Assembly (NCBI RefSeq): GCF_001468065.1
Contig: NZ_LNYZ01000021.1
Span: forward strand, 1-37,932
Source: Legionella steigerwaltii
GTDB lineage: Bacteria > Pseudomonadota > Gammaproteobacteria > Legionellales > Legionellaceae
Direction of reading: 5' to 3'
DNA: 37,932 nucleotides
Positions 17,810-26,970 of the stretch are shown here, piece after piece. A program made the translations under genes and the position numbers. Position 1 is the first letter of the stretch. Each line of letters starts with the position of its first letter. Below the pieces are notes generated by a model that did no database searches, had not been told where the DNA came from, and was given only the letters and a program-made list of their open reading frames with translations.

Positions 17810-18484
17810 CTAGTCGCGGCCTGAAAACGCACCTAATATGTTAAGCAAGCTGACGAACAAGTTATAAATCGATACAAAAAGACCGACTGTAGCTGAAATA
17901 TAATTGGTTTCACCTTCATGAATAATTGCACTGGTTTGCATGAGAATTAATCCTGAAGAAATAAGTATAAAAGCAGCGGAAATAGCTAGTTGCAATGCCG
18001 GCATATGAATGAAAATTCCTGCAATCATCGCTAATAAAACGACCATCATACCAACAAAAAGAAATCCGCCAAGGAAGCTAAAATCTTTTTTCGTTGTTAA
18101 TGCATAACCAGATAATGCAAAGAAAATGATACCGGTACCGCCTAAGGCAGTTGCAATTAATTGTGGGCCGTTAGAAAAGTGGCTAATATAAAAATTAAGT
18201 ACTGGACCTAAGGTATATCCCAGGAATCCGGTAAAGGCAAAAACACTCACTAATCCCCAAACGCTGTTTCTTAAAGCTTGAGTCAGAAACATTAAGCCAT
18301 AAACGCCAACGATCATGAGAATGGGGTTCATGGGGCGTGCGCCGCTTGTAAGAGATAAAACTGCCATAAACGCACTGAACAAGAATGTCAGACCTAATAA
18401 TAGGTATGTATTACGCAGTACTTTATTGCTCGAAAGTACTGACTCATTACGTCGTGTAAGGATGGTGACATCGTTTCGGTTCAT
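17810..18484 (-). CDS. BAX inhibitor-1 / YccA family integral membrane protein
   Basis: A 224-aa inner-membrane protein with about seven hydrophobic helices (e.g. TYLLLGLTFLFSAFMAVLSL, IISFFALSGYAL-like, LLAMIAGIFI, AAFILISSGLILM, VGLFVSIYNLFVSLLNIL). The family (TMBIM/BI-1, UPF0005) includes E. coli YccA, a substrate and modulator of the FtsH protease, and calcium-leak channels such as BsYetJ. The C-terminal acidic residue pair of YetJ-like channels cannot be confirmed by eye. The start at 18484 is favoured by GAGGAG 9 nt upstream; the frame extends 22 codons further but without a ribosome site. It is monocistronic with its own terminator. Confidence 0.92.
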   Translation of the reverse strand: MNRNDVTILTRRNESVLSSNKVLRNTYLLLGLTFLFSAFMAVLSLTSGARPMNPILMIVGVYGLMFLTQALRNSVWGLVSVFAFTGFLGYTLGPVLNFYISHFSNGPQLIATALGGTGIIFFALSGYALTTKKDFSFLGGFLFVGMMVVLLAMIAGIFIHMPALQLAISAAFILISSGLILMQTSAIIHEGETNYISATVGLFVSIYNLFVSLLNILGAFSGRD

Positions 18485-18627
18485 TGTTTTGGGCTCCTCT
18501 ATGTTTATATTTAGTCTAGCATATCTATGGGTCAGTTTCCTATATTTCAAGTTTTAAAACAAAGTATTTTTGTTTTGAGGTTCTACAGTACTATAGTAGT
18601 ATTATAAATAGATTTTGAGTAAAACAT

Positions 18628-18660
18628 GTAGCCTGGGTGCAGCGCAGCGGAACCCGGGAT
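18628..18660 (+). repeat. GTAGCCTGGG element, copy 2 (single arm)
   Basis: Only one 31-nt arm (GTAGCCTGGGTGCAGCGCAG then CGGAACCCGGG) is present; the second arm is absent. It is a truncated relic of the palindromic family, in the upstream region of the Nit-type amidase gene. Confidence 0.85.
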
Positions 18661-18731
18661 TCCAAAATTCATTCATGATCCAAAAACGATAGAAGTTTCG
18701 ACGTTTTTAAGTCTAAATTTTAGGATTTATT

Positions 18732-19541
18732 ATGGCACGGGCAGCATTAGTACAAATGGTTTCCTCAGCAAATGTTGCTGAGAATTTGCAACAAGTGGCA
18801 CAACTTTTAAAGCAAGCCCGTGACGATCAGGCAGACCTTGTACTTTTACCTGAAAATTTTGCGTTCATGGGGCTTAATGAAACAGACAAATTGCAGATTG
18901 GTGAGGTTTTTGGCGTAGGTCCAATACAAGAAAAAATCAGTCAGTTGGCAAAAGAATTCGGTTTGTGGGTTATTGCTGGAACTATCCCGCTTAAAAGCAC
19001 AGGTTCTAAGGTACGTGCCAGTTGTTTAATTTATGATGCCCAAGGAAAGTGTGCGGCGCGTTATGATAAGATTCATTTGTTTGATGTAAAAGTCTCAGCT
19101 CGAGAAGCATATCAAGAATCGCTGTCGATTGAGCGCGGTCATGATTTGGCTTTAGTAGACACCCCTGTTGGGAAAATAGGGTTGACGGTTTGTTATGATT
19201 TACGCTTTCCAGAACTTTATCAGCTACTTATGTTGGAAGGTGCGCAGTTGTTTACAGTTCCTTCCGCATTTACAGCAGCAACGGGCCTTGCTCATTGGGA
19301 AGTATTGTTACGAGCGCGAGCAATTGAAAACCTTTGTTATGTTTTAGCAGCCAATCAAGGCGGCCAACATGAAAATGGACGCGCTACTTTTGGTCATAGC
19401 ATGATTGTTGATCCTTGGGGGAGAGTGCTAGCACAGAAAGAAACAGGTACTGGTGTAGTGACTGCAGACATTGATTTACAAAGTCAAAAGGAGTTACGTC
19501 GAAATTTCCCCTGTTTAGAACATCATGTATTAAACTTATAA
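18732..19541 (+). CDS. Carbon-nitrogen hydrolase, Nit1-type (deaminated glutathione amidase)
   Basis: A 269-aa cytosolic nitrilase-superfamily amidase. The catalytic triad is visible: E41 in LLPENF, K113 in YDKIHLFD and C154 in VCYDLRFPEL. The YDKIHLFDV and CYDLRFPELY context matches the Nit1/NitA branch, whose members hydrolyse deaminated glutathione, a metabolite-repair reaction. Its length is normal for the branch. It is placed directly upstream of tldD (69 bp), a neighbourhood shared with other gammaproteobacteria where nit sits between yhdP and tldD. omega-Amidase is the nearest alternative. Confidence 0.92.
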   Translation: MARAALVQMVSSANVAENLQQVAQLLKQARDDQADLVLLPENFAFMGLNETDKLQIGEVFGVGPIQEKISQLAKEFGLWVIAGTIPLKSTGSKVRASCLIYDAQGKCAARYDKIHLFDVKVSAREAYQESLSIERGHDLALVDTPVGKIGLTVCYDLRFPELYQLLMLEGAQLFTVPSAFTAATGLAHWEVLLRARAIENLCYVLAANQGGQHENGRATFGHSMIVDPWGRVLAQKETGTGVVTADIDLQSQKELRRNFPCLEHHVLNL

Positions 19542-19610
19542 AATAGAGCCTACTTTTTGTTACAACAAATATCAGTACGCTATTTTTATTTATTGAAAGG
19601 TAATTATTAA

Positions 19611-21053
19611 ATGACAGAAGCCCTTACTACAGCAAAAAAAATCTTACTAACTCCTGCGGCATTAGATGAGACGGGTATAGAAAAATTATTTAGAACGATG
19701 ATGAGCCACCATATTGACGATGCCGATCTTTATTTCCAAAGTTGCAGTTATGAATCCTGGTATTTAGAGGATTCTGTGGTGAAAAGCGGCAGTTTTTCTT
19801 TGGATAGAGGTGTAGGTATTCGAGCAGTTAGCGGGGATAAAACAGGTTTTGCTTATTGTGACGATATTTTATTACCTTCAATGTTGCGGGCGGCTGATGC
19901 GGCTCGTTCTATTGCACTAACTGGTTCTAAGCCAGTTCAATCCATACAGGTTAAAAGTGCTGCAATAAGTCGTTATCAAGGATTAAATCCTATAGAGGGC
20001 ATGAGTAAACAAGAAAAAATCGCTTTATTAGAGGCGATTGATACAGAGGCTCGCCGTATTGATCCTCGTGTTATCCAGGTTAATGCTTCATTAAGTGGCT
20101 GCTATGAAGTCGTGATGGTCGCTGGGATGCATGGGCAAATGATCGCAGATGTTAGACCTTTAGTAAGTATCAATGTAAGCGTTATTGTAGAAGACAAACA
20201 TGGAAAGCGGGAATCCGCTCGCTCCGGAGGCGGTGGCCGTGTACCTTATTCCTACTTTCTTGAAAAAGATAATGCGTTAAGTTATGCGCGTGAAGCAGTG
20301 CGTGAAGCGTTGATTAATTTGGAAGCACAACCTGCACCTGCAGGAACAATGCCTGTCGTTTTAGGGCCAGGCTGGCCAGGAGTTTTATTGCATGAAGCAG
20401 TAGGACATGGTTTGGAAGGTGATTTTAACCGTAAAGGATTATCTGCATTTTCAGGGCGTATCGGCCAACAAGTCGCTGCACCTGGGGTTACGGTAGTTGA
20501 TGATGGTACTTTAAAAGACCGACGTGGTTCCATCACAATTGATGATGAAGGAACTCCATCCCAATGTACTACATTGATTGATAATGGTGTTTTGGTGAAT
20601 TACATGCAAGATAAGTTGAATGCTAAATTGATGGGGATGCAATCTACAGGTAATTGCCGACGTGAGTCTTATGCGCATGTACCAATGCCCAGGATGACCA
20701 ATACCTACATGTTAGCGGGGCAACATGATCCAGAAGAAATCATTCGCTCTGTACAACGTGGTTTGTATGCAGTTAATTTTGGGGGAGGGCAGGTTGATAT
20801 TACTTCGGGACAATTTGTATTCTCTGCCAGTGAAGCGTACCTTATTGAGAATGGGAAGATTACTGCACCTGTCAAAGGAGCAACACTAATTGGCAATGGA
20901 CCTGATGTAATGAAAAAGATTAGTATGATTGGAAATGATCTGGGATTGGATCGAGGAATAGGCGTTTGTGGTAAAGAAGGACAATCCGTTCCAGTTGGTG
21001 TGGGACAACCTACTTTAAAAATAGATGCTTTGACTGTTGGTGGAACAAGTTAA
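19611..21053 (+). CDS. tldD: Metalloprotease TldD
   Basis: A 480-aa peptidase U62 family subunit. The zinc site HEAVGH is at residues 261-266 ([18 protein letters not shown]). Also present are the SARSGGGGR region, [20 protein letters not shown] and [13 protein letters not shown], all typical of TldD. With TldE (PmbA) it forms a heterodimer that degrades unfolded peptides, processes microcin B17 and acts on the CcdA antitoxin in E. coli. tldE is not in this window. AAAGGT precedes the ATG. It is probably co-transcribed with the upstream amidase gene. Confidence 0.96.
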   Translation: MTEALTTAKKILLTPAALDETGIEKLFRTMMSHHIDDADLYFQSCSYESWYLEDSVVKSGSFSLDRGVGIRAVSGDKTGFAYCDDILLPSMLRAADAARSIALTGSKPVQSIQVKSAAISRYQGLNPIEGMSKQEKIALLEAIDTEARRIDPRVIQVNASLSGCYEVVMVAGMHGQMIADVRPLVSINVSVIVEDKHGKRESARSGGGGRVPYSYFLEKDNALSYAREAVREALINLEAQPAPAGTMPVVLGPGWPGVLLHEAVGHGLEGDFNRKGLSAFSGRIGQQVAAPGVTVVDDGTLKDRRGSITIDDEGTPSQCTTLIDNGVLVNYMQDKLNAKLMGMQSTGNCRRESYAHVPMPRMTNTYMLAGQHDPEEIIRSVQRGLYAVNFGGGQVDITSGQFVFSASEAYLIENGKITAPVKGATLIGNGPDVMKKISMIGNDLGLDRGIGVCGKEGQSVPVGVGQPTLKIDALTVGGTS

Positions 21054-21142
21054 GAATCGGGTAATTACAAAATATAATCGATCGCAACTCCGTCACATCT
21101 CTCAGGGACAAGCCGCAGGACGTTGAAGTCTACAGAGCAAAG

Positions 21143-21285
21143 GTAGGCTGGGCTGAAAAGCCTATGGCCGTCAAGCTAAGAAAAATATGCTTTCCCCTCC
21201 CCCTAACCCTCTCCCCAAAGGGGCGAGGGGGTGTTATAGGGTTTTTCCTTAGCTTGACGGCTATGGACTTAATAGCCCAGCCTAC
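21143..21285. repeat. GTAGGCTGGGCT long inverted repeat with nested CCCTCTCCC hairpin
   Basis: Arms of about 43 nt (21143-21185 and 21242-21285) begin GTAGGCTGGGCT and share GCCGTCAAGCTAAG, with a short imperfect segment between the two blocks. The interior (21188-21232) contains a CCCTCTCCCC / GGGGCGAGGGGG hairpin of the kind seen at 17521 and 34508, so one repeat appears to be inserted in the other. It lies between tldD and a convergent gene. Confidence 0.8.
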
Positions 21286-21298
21286 GGGAGTTCCTTCA

Positions 21299-21739
21299 TT
21301 AACCTCTTAACCCAGCAGGAATAGTAATACTAATAGAATTGTTGGATTGAGCTTGTACTGTACCTCCCAACGCATTAGCTAAGGTATAAGTTACAGTAAA
21401 CCTTGGATCTGTAGGATTATTACTTTGATAACTACACGTAACGGTTCCTGTTGCACTACTGTAAGTCACAGAATCATTCGAATAATTTATTAAATTAGCA
21501 GGTACATTTTGTACTGACCCTGTTGAACGAAAATATACTTGTAGTGTTTGCGAGAATATGGCTTCTACGCCGTATCCACCAATGTAGCTTCCGAAATTAG
21601 TAACAACGTTTTGGGTACCTTGTGCATTAGGACAGAAAACACTAATGCCATATCCAGTGGGATCTGAGAATCCAATTCCAGGTGCTGCGATGAAGCTGGA
21701 GAGAATCAACAATGAGCTCAAAGAAAAATTTTTAATCAT
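21299..21739 (-). CDS. Small exported protein of unknown function
   Basis: A 146-aa protein. A clear N-terminal signal peptide (MIKNFSLSSLLILSSFIAAPG, probable cleavage before or near FSDPTGYG) is followed by a Ser/Thr/Asn/Gly-rich, beta-strand-like mature domain. Two cysteines (ISVFCPNAQ and TVTCSYQSN) could form a disulphide in the periplasm or outside. The family is not recognised; similar small beta-rich secreted proteins occur in Legionella. GAAGGA lies 7 nt upstream of the ATG, and a TTGACA-containing promoter sits at 21795-21823. Confidence 0.8.
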   Translation of the reverse strand: MIKNFSLSSLLILSSFIAAPGIGFSDPTGYGISVFCPNAQGTQNVVTNFGSYIGGYGVEAIFSQTLQVYFRSTGSVQNVPANLINYSNDSVTYSSATGTVTCSYQSNNPTDPRFTVTYTLANALGGTVQAQSNNSISITIPAGLRG

Positions 21740-21794
21740 AATAGTTCCTTCTATTTAGTTGAGTAAAAAATAAGCACGTACATAGGCCAATTAG

Positions 21795-21823
21795 ATTGTT
21801 AAATAATAAAATAGGACTGTCAA
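21795..21823 (-). promoter_or_regulatory. Probable sigma70 promoter of the small exported protein
   Basis: Minus strand: perfect -35 TTGACA (21818-21823), a 17-nt AT-rich spacer, weaker -10 AACAAT (21795-21800). It predicts a leader of about 50 nt before the ATG at 21739. Confidence 0.45.
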
Positions 21824-21893
21824 TGGAAATATTTATCTATTTCGTTGAGAGTAGCTGCTGCAGCGATTTACATTGCTTTTATGAAAAATTATC

Positions 21894-23303
21894 TTAAATT
21901 TCAAAGAAATACCAAAATGGGATTGAAGCAACGATAATGCCTAGTTTTAACAAAGAAAACCAAGCATTTAATTTTAATAGTGGATTAAGATGAAAGTTGT
22001 TGTTGGTTTTCAGTAATTCTTCAAAACACAAAAAATAACTGGACTGATAAGGGAAAATCCAAGCTTCAGTGGCCATTAAAATAACAAAAGCAACGACCCA
22101 GTTGCTGACTGTTCCCTGATTGGCTAGAGGGATAATCACAGTGAAAAGTAGTGCTGGCGCAATCATCGTACCTAAAAGTAAACCACCCAACCAACTGATC
22201 ACATAAATGATAATAATAAAACTGAAAGGGTTTGCAGTAGCTAAATGACTAAGCCAATTAAGATGAGCAAGTAGCCAGGGTTCAAATCCAATGTTCTGCA
22301 GTGCATGCATCACCCCTATTATGGCACCGAAATAGAATAAAAAACTCCAGTTAATTTTTTTGAGTAGTTCCTTTTTCTCGAGTACATTAGTCCACAAAGG
22401 TAACGTGAAAATAAGGCTACAAGTCCAAAACATGGGGATATTTTTCCAGGAAGAAACAATAGTTCCTAGTACAAAAAGCAGCAGGCTTATAAGCGCAATA
22501 TACTCTGCAAAAGAAAGTTGTCCAAGAGAGTACAGTTCTTTTTTTAATTTTAAATGATTTATTTTTAAGGTCTTATGCGATTTAAAGGTGATTGAATGCA
22601 ACATAAAAAATAAAGCAATTAATAATAAGCCTGGAAAAGATGCGGCCCCAAGCCAATGCAGCCAATTGCCTTGCCATTGATTTTGTTCTGATAAGAGACT
22701 AAAGACAATGAAATTACTCGATTTTCCAGTAAGAAAAATAGTTGAGAGCAAAATACACCCGTTAAAGGCAGCATTGGCTAAAGCATTAGCTGTATCACTA
22801 CGTGGGTGAATGGTACTGCTTTCAAGAATATCATCTAATAAAGGTGCAATTAAGGCGATACGTGAACTTTGTACACTCATGATGGGTGTAATTAAGGCGC
22901 CTAGAAGAAACAAGAACTTTTGCAATAAAGTAGGTTTTGAGGGCAGATGAATTAATAAAATTAAGGCCAAACGATAAAATAGCCTTGATTTAGTAACGAT
23001 AGCCCCAACACTAAAGACACTTACAGCTATAAAAAAGCTGTTCGAGGTAAAGCCCGAAAGCACTACATTTTGCGGTGCTATATTGAACAACAGGGCGCTA
23101 AGAATAATCAGCGCTGCGGGGAGATATTCGGGTACAAGACGAAAAGTCCACATGATGAATGCAGCGCATAAAATGACAATAAAGCAGGCATGAGATAGGT
23201 CTATACCTGTATTTTGATTCAAATAGAAAGAAATAAAGGCACAAAGTATTCCCGAAATAGAAAATCCAATTTCTGGGGTTATTCGACTGTATTTAAAAAT
23301 CAT
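21894..23303 (-). CDS. DASS/SLC13-type anion (dicarboxylate or sulfate) transporter
   Basis: A 469-aa polytopic inner-membrane protein with about 11-12 hydrophobic helices in two repeats. Each half carries a hairpin-like segment: SSRIALIAPLLDDIL with TGKSSNFIVFSLL in the first half and GTMIAPALLFTVIIPLA in the second, the pattern of the divalent anion:Na+ symporter (DASS/CitT/ArsB-like ion transporter) superfamily. The substrate cannot be read from sequence; di- or tricarboxylate or sulfate are typical. It begins 53 bp after the mfd stop on the same strand, so it may be transcribed from the mfd promoter. Somewhat divergent from classical members (the SNT motif is reduced to SSN). Confidence 0.8.
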   Translation of the reverse strand: MIFKYSRITPEIGFSISGILCAFISFYLNQNTGIDLSHACFIVILCAAFIMWTFRLVPEYLPAALIILSALLFNIAPQNVVLSGFTSNSFFIAVSVFSVGAIVTKSRLFYRLALILLIHLPSKPTLLQKFLFLLGALITPIMSVQSSRIALIAPLLDDILESSTIHPRSDTANALANAAFNGCILLSTIFLTGKSSNFIVFSLLSEQNQWQGNWLHWLGAASFPGLLLIALFFMLHSITFKSHKTLKINHLKLKKELYSLGQLSFAEYIALISLLLFVLGTIVSSWKNIPMFWTCSLIFTLPLWTNVLEKKELLKKINWSFLFYFGAIIGVMHALQNIGFEPWLLAHLNWLSHLATANPFSFIIIIYVISWLGGLLLGTMIAPALLFTVIIPLANQGTVSNWVVAFVILMATEAWIFPYQSSYFLCFEELLKTNNNFHLNPLLKLNAWFSLLKLGIIVASIPFWYFFEI

Positions 23304-23356
23304 ACTTCATCATTCAATAATGCTATGCTCCGGATTGCCCTGCGCTTCCAGATCAT

Positions 23357-26300
23357 TTATCCATTTAATTTATTAAGCAGGGCACTTATCTCAAAAATAC
23401 GCTCTTCTGGTGAAGTACTGTCTAGGGTAAAACGCAAACGTTGAGGTCCTTCCATTTGATACCTTTTTGCGTGTACTTGAATCAAATTAATCAAAATTCC
23501 TGGATCAATGGTGGGCTTTTCACTAAACTCCAGTTTACCTTGCTGGGCACCCGCGCTGATTTTTTGAATCCCCATTTTTTCTGCTTTTAATTTTAACTCT
23601 GTAATCAATAATAAATGTTTGACCTGTTGCGGTAACAAGCCAAATCGGTCAATCAACTCAATTTGTAAGTCATGTAATTGTTCTTTAGTTTTTGCATTGG
23701 CAATTCGTTTGTACATAATGAGACGATTATGAATGTCTGGAATGTATTCATCAGGAATAATCGCGCTGATTCGTAAATCAATCTCAGGGCCTTGATGCAT
23801 GGGGGCAGATAATTCAGGTGTTTTCCCAGCTTTTAAATCATGAACTGCTCTATCAAGCATTTCCATAAACAAATTAAATCCAATCGCTTGCATGTTGCCA
23901 CTTTGTTCTTCACCTAAAAGTTCGCCTGCCCCACGAATTTCTAGATCGTGAGTTGCTAGCGTGAAGCCCGCGCCCAGATCTTCCAAGGATACAATGGCCT
24001 CTAAACGTTTGACGGCATCACGGGTTAATAATTTTTCATTTGGAGTCAGTAAGTATGCATATGCTTGATGGTGAGAGCGGCCTACACGTCCACGTAATTG
24101 ATGCAGTTGTGCTAAACCAAATTTATCTGCACGGTCAATAATAATGGTATTGGCAGTGGGAATATCGATTCCGGTCTCAATGATCGTTGTACAGACTAAT
24201 ACGTTAAAACGATGGTGATAAAAATCAGACATGACTCGTTCTAATTCGCGCTCGCGCATTTGTCCGTGCGCAGTGCGGATTTTTGCTTCAGGGACCAGAG
24301 TTTGTAAATCCTGACCTATTCGTTCAATAGTTTCTACATTGTTGTACAGGAAGAAAACTTGGCCCCCTCTAAGGATTTCCCTGAGGATGGCTTCACGTAC
24401 GGTAGCATCTTTTTTCTCTTGCCAGAATGTTTTAATTGCCAGACGTTTGGCGGGAGGCGTGGTCATTAGAGAGATATCTCTTATTCCTGCCATTGACATA
24501 TTCAATGTTCTGGGAATTGGAGTCGCAGTCATGGATAGAATATCGACATGGGTGCGCAGGGCTTTAATGTGCTCTTTTTGTTTGACCCCAAAACGATGTT
24601 CTTCATCAATAATAAGCAATCCAAGATTTTTAAAAGCAATATTACTTTGAAATAATTTATGTGTTCCTATGACGATATCAACGGTTCCGGATTTTAAGGA
24701 GGCAAGCACTGCCTCAGTTTCTTTACCTGAACGAAACCGTGAGAGTAACTCAATGTTGATGGGAAAGTCGGCAAATCGATCTCGAAATGATTCAAAATGT
24801 TGTCCTGCAAGCAGGGTGGTTGGAACTAAAATACAGACTTGCTTACCGTTTTGCACTGCAACAAAAGCGGCGCGCATGGCGACTTCAGTTTTACCAAAAC
24901 CTACATCCCCACAAATTAATCGATCCATTGGTCTTGGGGATTCCATATCTTTAATGATTTGTTCGATTGCTTGTAGTTGATCTGGCGTTTCTGTAAACGG
25001 AAAAGCACTGGCAAATTTAACATACTCATTGTGCTCTACATTATATTGGTATCCAGGTTGCGCTTCTCTTTTTGCATAAAGATCAAGTAATTCGATCGCA
25101 ACATCATGAATTTTTTCAGCAGCTTTTTTCTTTTCTTTTTGCCATTGATCCGAACCTAGTTTATGCAAGGGGGCATGCTCACTATCAACCCCAGTATATC
25201 GACTAATCAAATGAAGCGAGGTCACAGGTACATAAATCTTATCGTCACCTGCATAGGTAAGAACTAAAAATTCGCTTGCAATCCCATTGGATTCTATATG
25301 TTGTAATCCCTGATAGCGTCCTACGCCAAATTGCAGATGAACTACAGGAGCACCAACACGTAGTTCAGCCATATCACGGATGATTAAGTCGGGATCAATG
25401 GTTTTTTGTGCACTCCGTCTTTGAGGTGTACTTTGTTCCCCAAATAATTGAGATTCAACAATAATAACGATGTGACTCTCTTTTAATTCACATCCATAAA
25501 TGAGATCCCCAGTACTGATGTTGATTGGAGCAGTATCATTAATGAAATCGTACCAGGAGGATTGTACTTTAGGGGTAATGCTACTTGGTTTAAGTAAATC
25601 GAGTAACACTTCACGTCGTCCTGCACTTTCGACCACAATCAAATAACGGCGCGAAGAATCATCACAATATTCACGAAGTTGGCTTAATGGCTCTTGTGTT
25701 TTCCTGTCTATGGGTAATTGAGGACCTGGGACAATATCAAAATTAATCACCGCTCCTTTTTTATCCGAAGGATTTTGGAACAGCCGAAGTTGTTCATACG
25801 CATTGGCTTTAGTTAATAATTCAGTTGGATTAATAAAGCATGCCGGAGGCGATAGAATAGGCCTACTGACATCATATCGTCTTTGCTCATAACGTTCGTT
25901 CAGCTCTTGCCAGAATTGTTCAGCGTTATTTTGGATGTTTTCAATCAAGCAAATTTTGGCATTTTCTGGTAAATAATCGAAAAAAGTAACCGTTTTTTCA
26001 AAAAATAAAGGCAGATAATATTCGATTCCTGAAGGGAATTGGCCTTCACTGATTGCTTCATAAATAGGGCATTGGCTTGGATTGCCTGGAAATAACTCCC
26101 TAAAAGCACGTCGAAACAGGAGTTGGCTTTGTTCATTTAAAGGGAACTCTCGCGCAGGTAACACATTGATTTCTTTTATCTTTTCTATTGTACGTTGAGT
26201 TTCCGTATCAAATTCTCGCAAACTTTCAATTTCATCGTCAAAAAGTTCAATACGAAATGGTAAGCCGGAACCCATAGGATAAACATCAATAATAGAGCCG

Positions 26301-26800
26301 CGTAAAGCAAATTCACCGTGCTCAAGTACTTTATTCACACAATGATAACCGGATTGTTGTAATTGGTTACGAAAAGCAGTTAAGTCCAGTTTTTGGCCTT
26401 CTTTTAGCATTAAAGCATATTGATTCAAGAATTCGGGGGGACATAGTCTGTGCATCAATGTGCTTGCTGAAGTGATGACAATTGCATCGGTCACTTGTTG
26501 GATGCGACTTAATGCATACAACCGCTCAGAAATAATGTCCTGGTGGGGGGAGAATTGGTCGTAAGGAAGTGTTTCCCAATCAGGAAAAAACAATAACTCT
26601 TGAGATGCACTTGGATTGAGAAAGAAATTCAATTCTGCTTGTAATTGATTTGCACTGAGATTGTCTTGCGCAATCAATAACTTAATGCCAGAAGTTTGTT
26701 GGCAATATTCAGCAAGTGCTAGTGCTAAGCTGCTTCCATGGAGTTGACCCCATATTTGTTTCGCCTGTGTCGGTTTATAAAGTAAGGTGTTTATGGGCAT
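23357..26800 (-). CDS. mfd: Transcription-repair coupling factor Mfd
   Basis: An 1147-aa Mfd, the full family length (E. coli 1148 aa). It displaces RNA polymerase stalled at lesions and recruits UvrA. Domains in order: a UvrB-like UvrA-binding N-terminus (FFPDWETLPYDQFSPHQDII); the CarD-like RNA-polymerase interaction domain near residues 475-545 (PVVHLQFGVGRYQGL); the RecG-like translocase with Walker A GDVGFGKTEVAMRA near 630, IIDEEHRFGVKQ, SMTATPIPRTL and HQLRGRVGRS; and a C-terminal TRCF domain. No strong Shine-Dalgarno sequence is seen before the ATG at 26800, but the N-terminus matches the family. Confidence 0.97.
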   Translation of the reverse strand: MPINTLLYKPTQAKQIWGQLHGSSLALALAEYCQQTSGIKLLIAQDNLSANQLQAELNFFLNPSASQELLFFPDWETLPYDQFSPHQDIISERLYALSRIQQVTDAIVITSASTLMHRLCPPEFLNQYALMLKEGQKLDLTAFRNQLQQSGYHCVNKVLEHGEFALRGSIIDVYPMGSGLPFRIELFDDEIESLREFDTETQRTIEKIKEINVLPAREFPLNEQSQLLFRRAFRELFPGNPSQCPIYEAISEGQFPSGIEYYLPLFFEKTVTFFDYLPENAKICLIENIQNNAEQFWQELNERYEQRRYDVSRPILSPPACFINPTELLTKANAYEQLRLFQNPSDKKGAVINFDIVPGPQLPIDRKTQEPLSQLREYCDDSSRRYLIVVESAGRREVLLDLLKPSSITPKVQSSWYDFINDTAPINISTGDLIYGCELKESHIVIIVESQLFGEQSTPQRRSAQKTIDPDLIIRDMAELRVGAPVVHLQFGVGRYQGLQHIESNGIASEFLVLTYAGDDKIYVPVTSLHLISRYTGVDSEHAPLHKLGSDQWQKEKKKAAEKIHDVAIELLDLYAKREAQPGYQYNVEHNEYVKFASAFPFTETPDQLQAIEQIIKDMESPRPMDRLICGDVGFGKTEVAMRAAFVAVQNGKQVCILVPTTLLAGQHFESFRDRFADFPINIELLSRFRSGKETEAVLASLKSGTVDIVIGTHKLFQSNIAFKNLGLLIIDEEHRFGVKQKEHIKALRTHVDILSMTATPIPRTLNMSMAGIRDISLMTTPPAKRLAIKTFWQEKKDATVREAILREILRGGQVFFLYNNVETIERIGQDLQTLVPEAKIRTAHGQMRERELERVMSDFYHHRFNVLVCTTIIETGIDIPTANTIIIDRADKFGLAQLHQLRGRVGRSHHQAYAYLLTPNEKLLTRDAVKRLEAIVSLEDLGAGFTLATHDLEIRGAGELLGEEQSGNMQAIGFNLFMEMLDRAVHDLKAGKTPELSAPMHQGPEIDLRISAIIPDEYIPDIHNRLIMYKRIANAKTKEQLHDLQIELIDRFGLLPQQVKHLLLITELKLKAEKMGIQKISAGAQQGKLEFSEKPTIDPGILINLIQVHAKRYQMEGPQRLRFTLDSTSPEERIFEISALLNKLNG

Positions 26801-26970
26801 AGCTTAAGCAGTCGGCTTTAAAAATTAGCTATTATACCTAATGTGTGGCCTTGATCCATCTTAAAATTGCGGATTATTTATTTTTAAAGAGTAGAATATA
26901 GAAGTTGACGCCATTAAGTGAACAGCTACTATTGATGTAGAAATTACCTTTAATTACTAGGAGCAATGAG

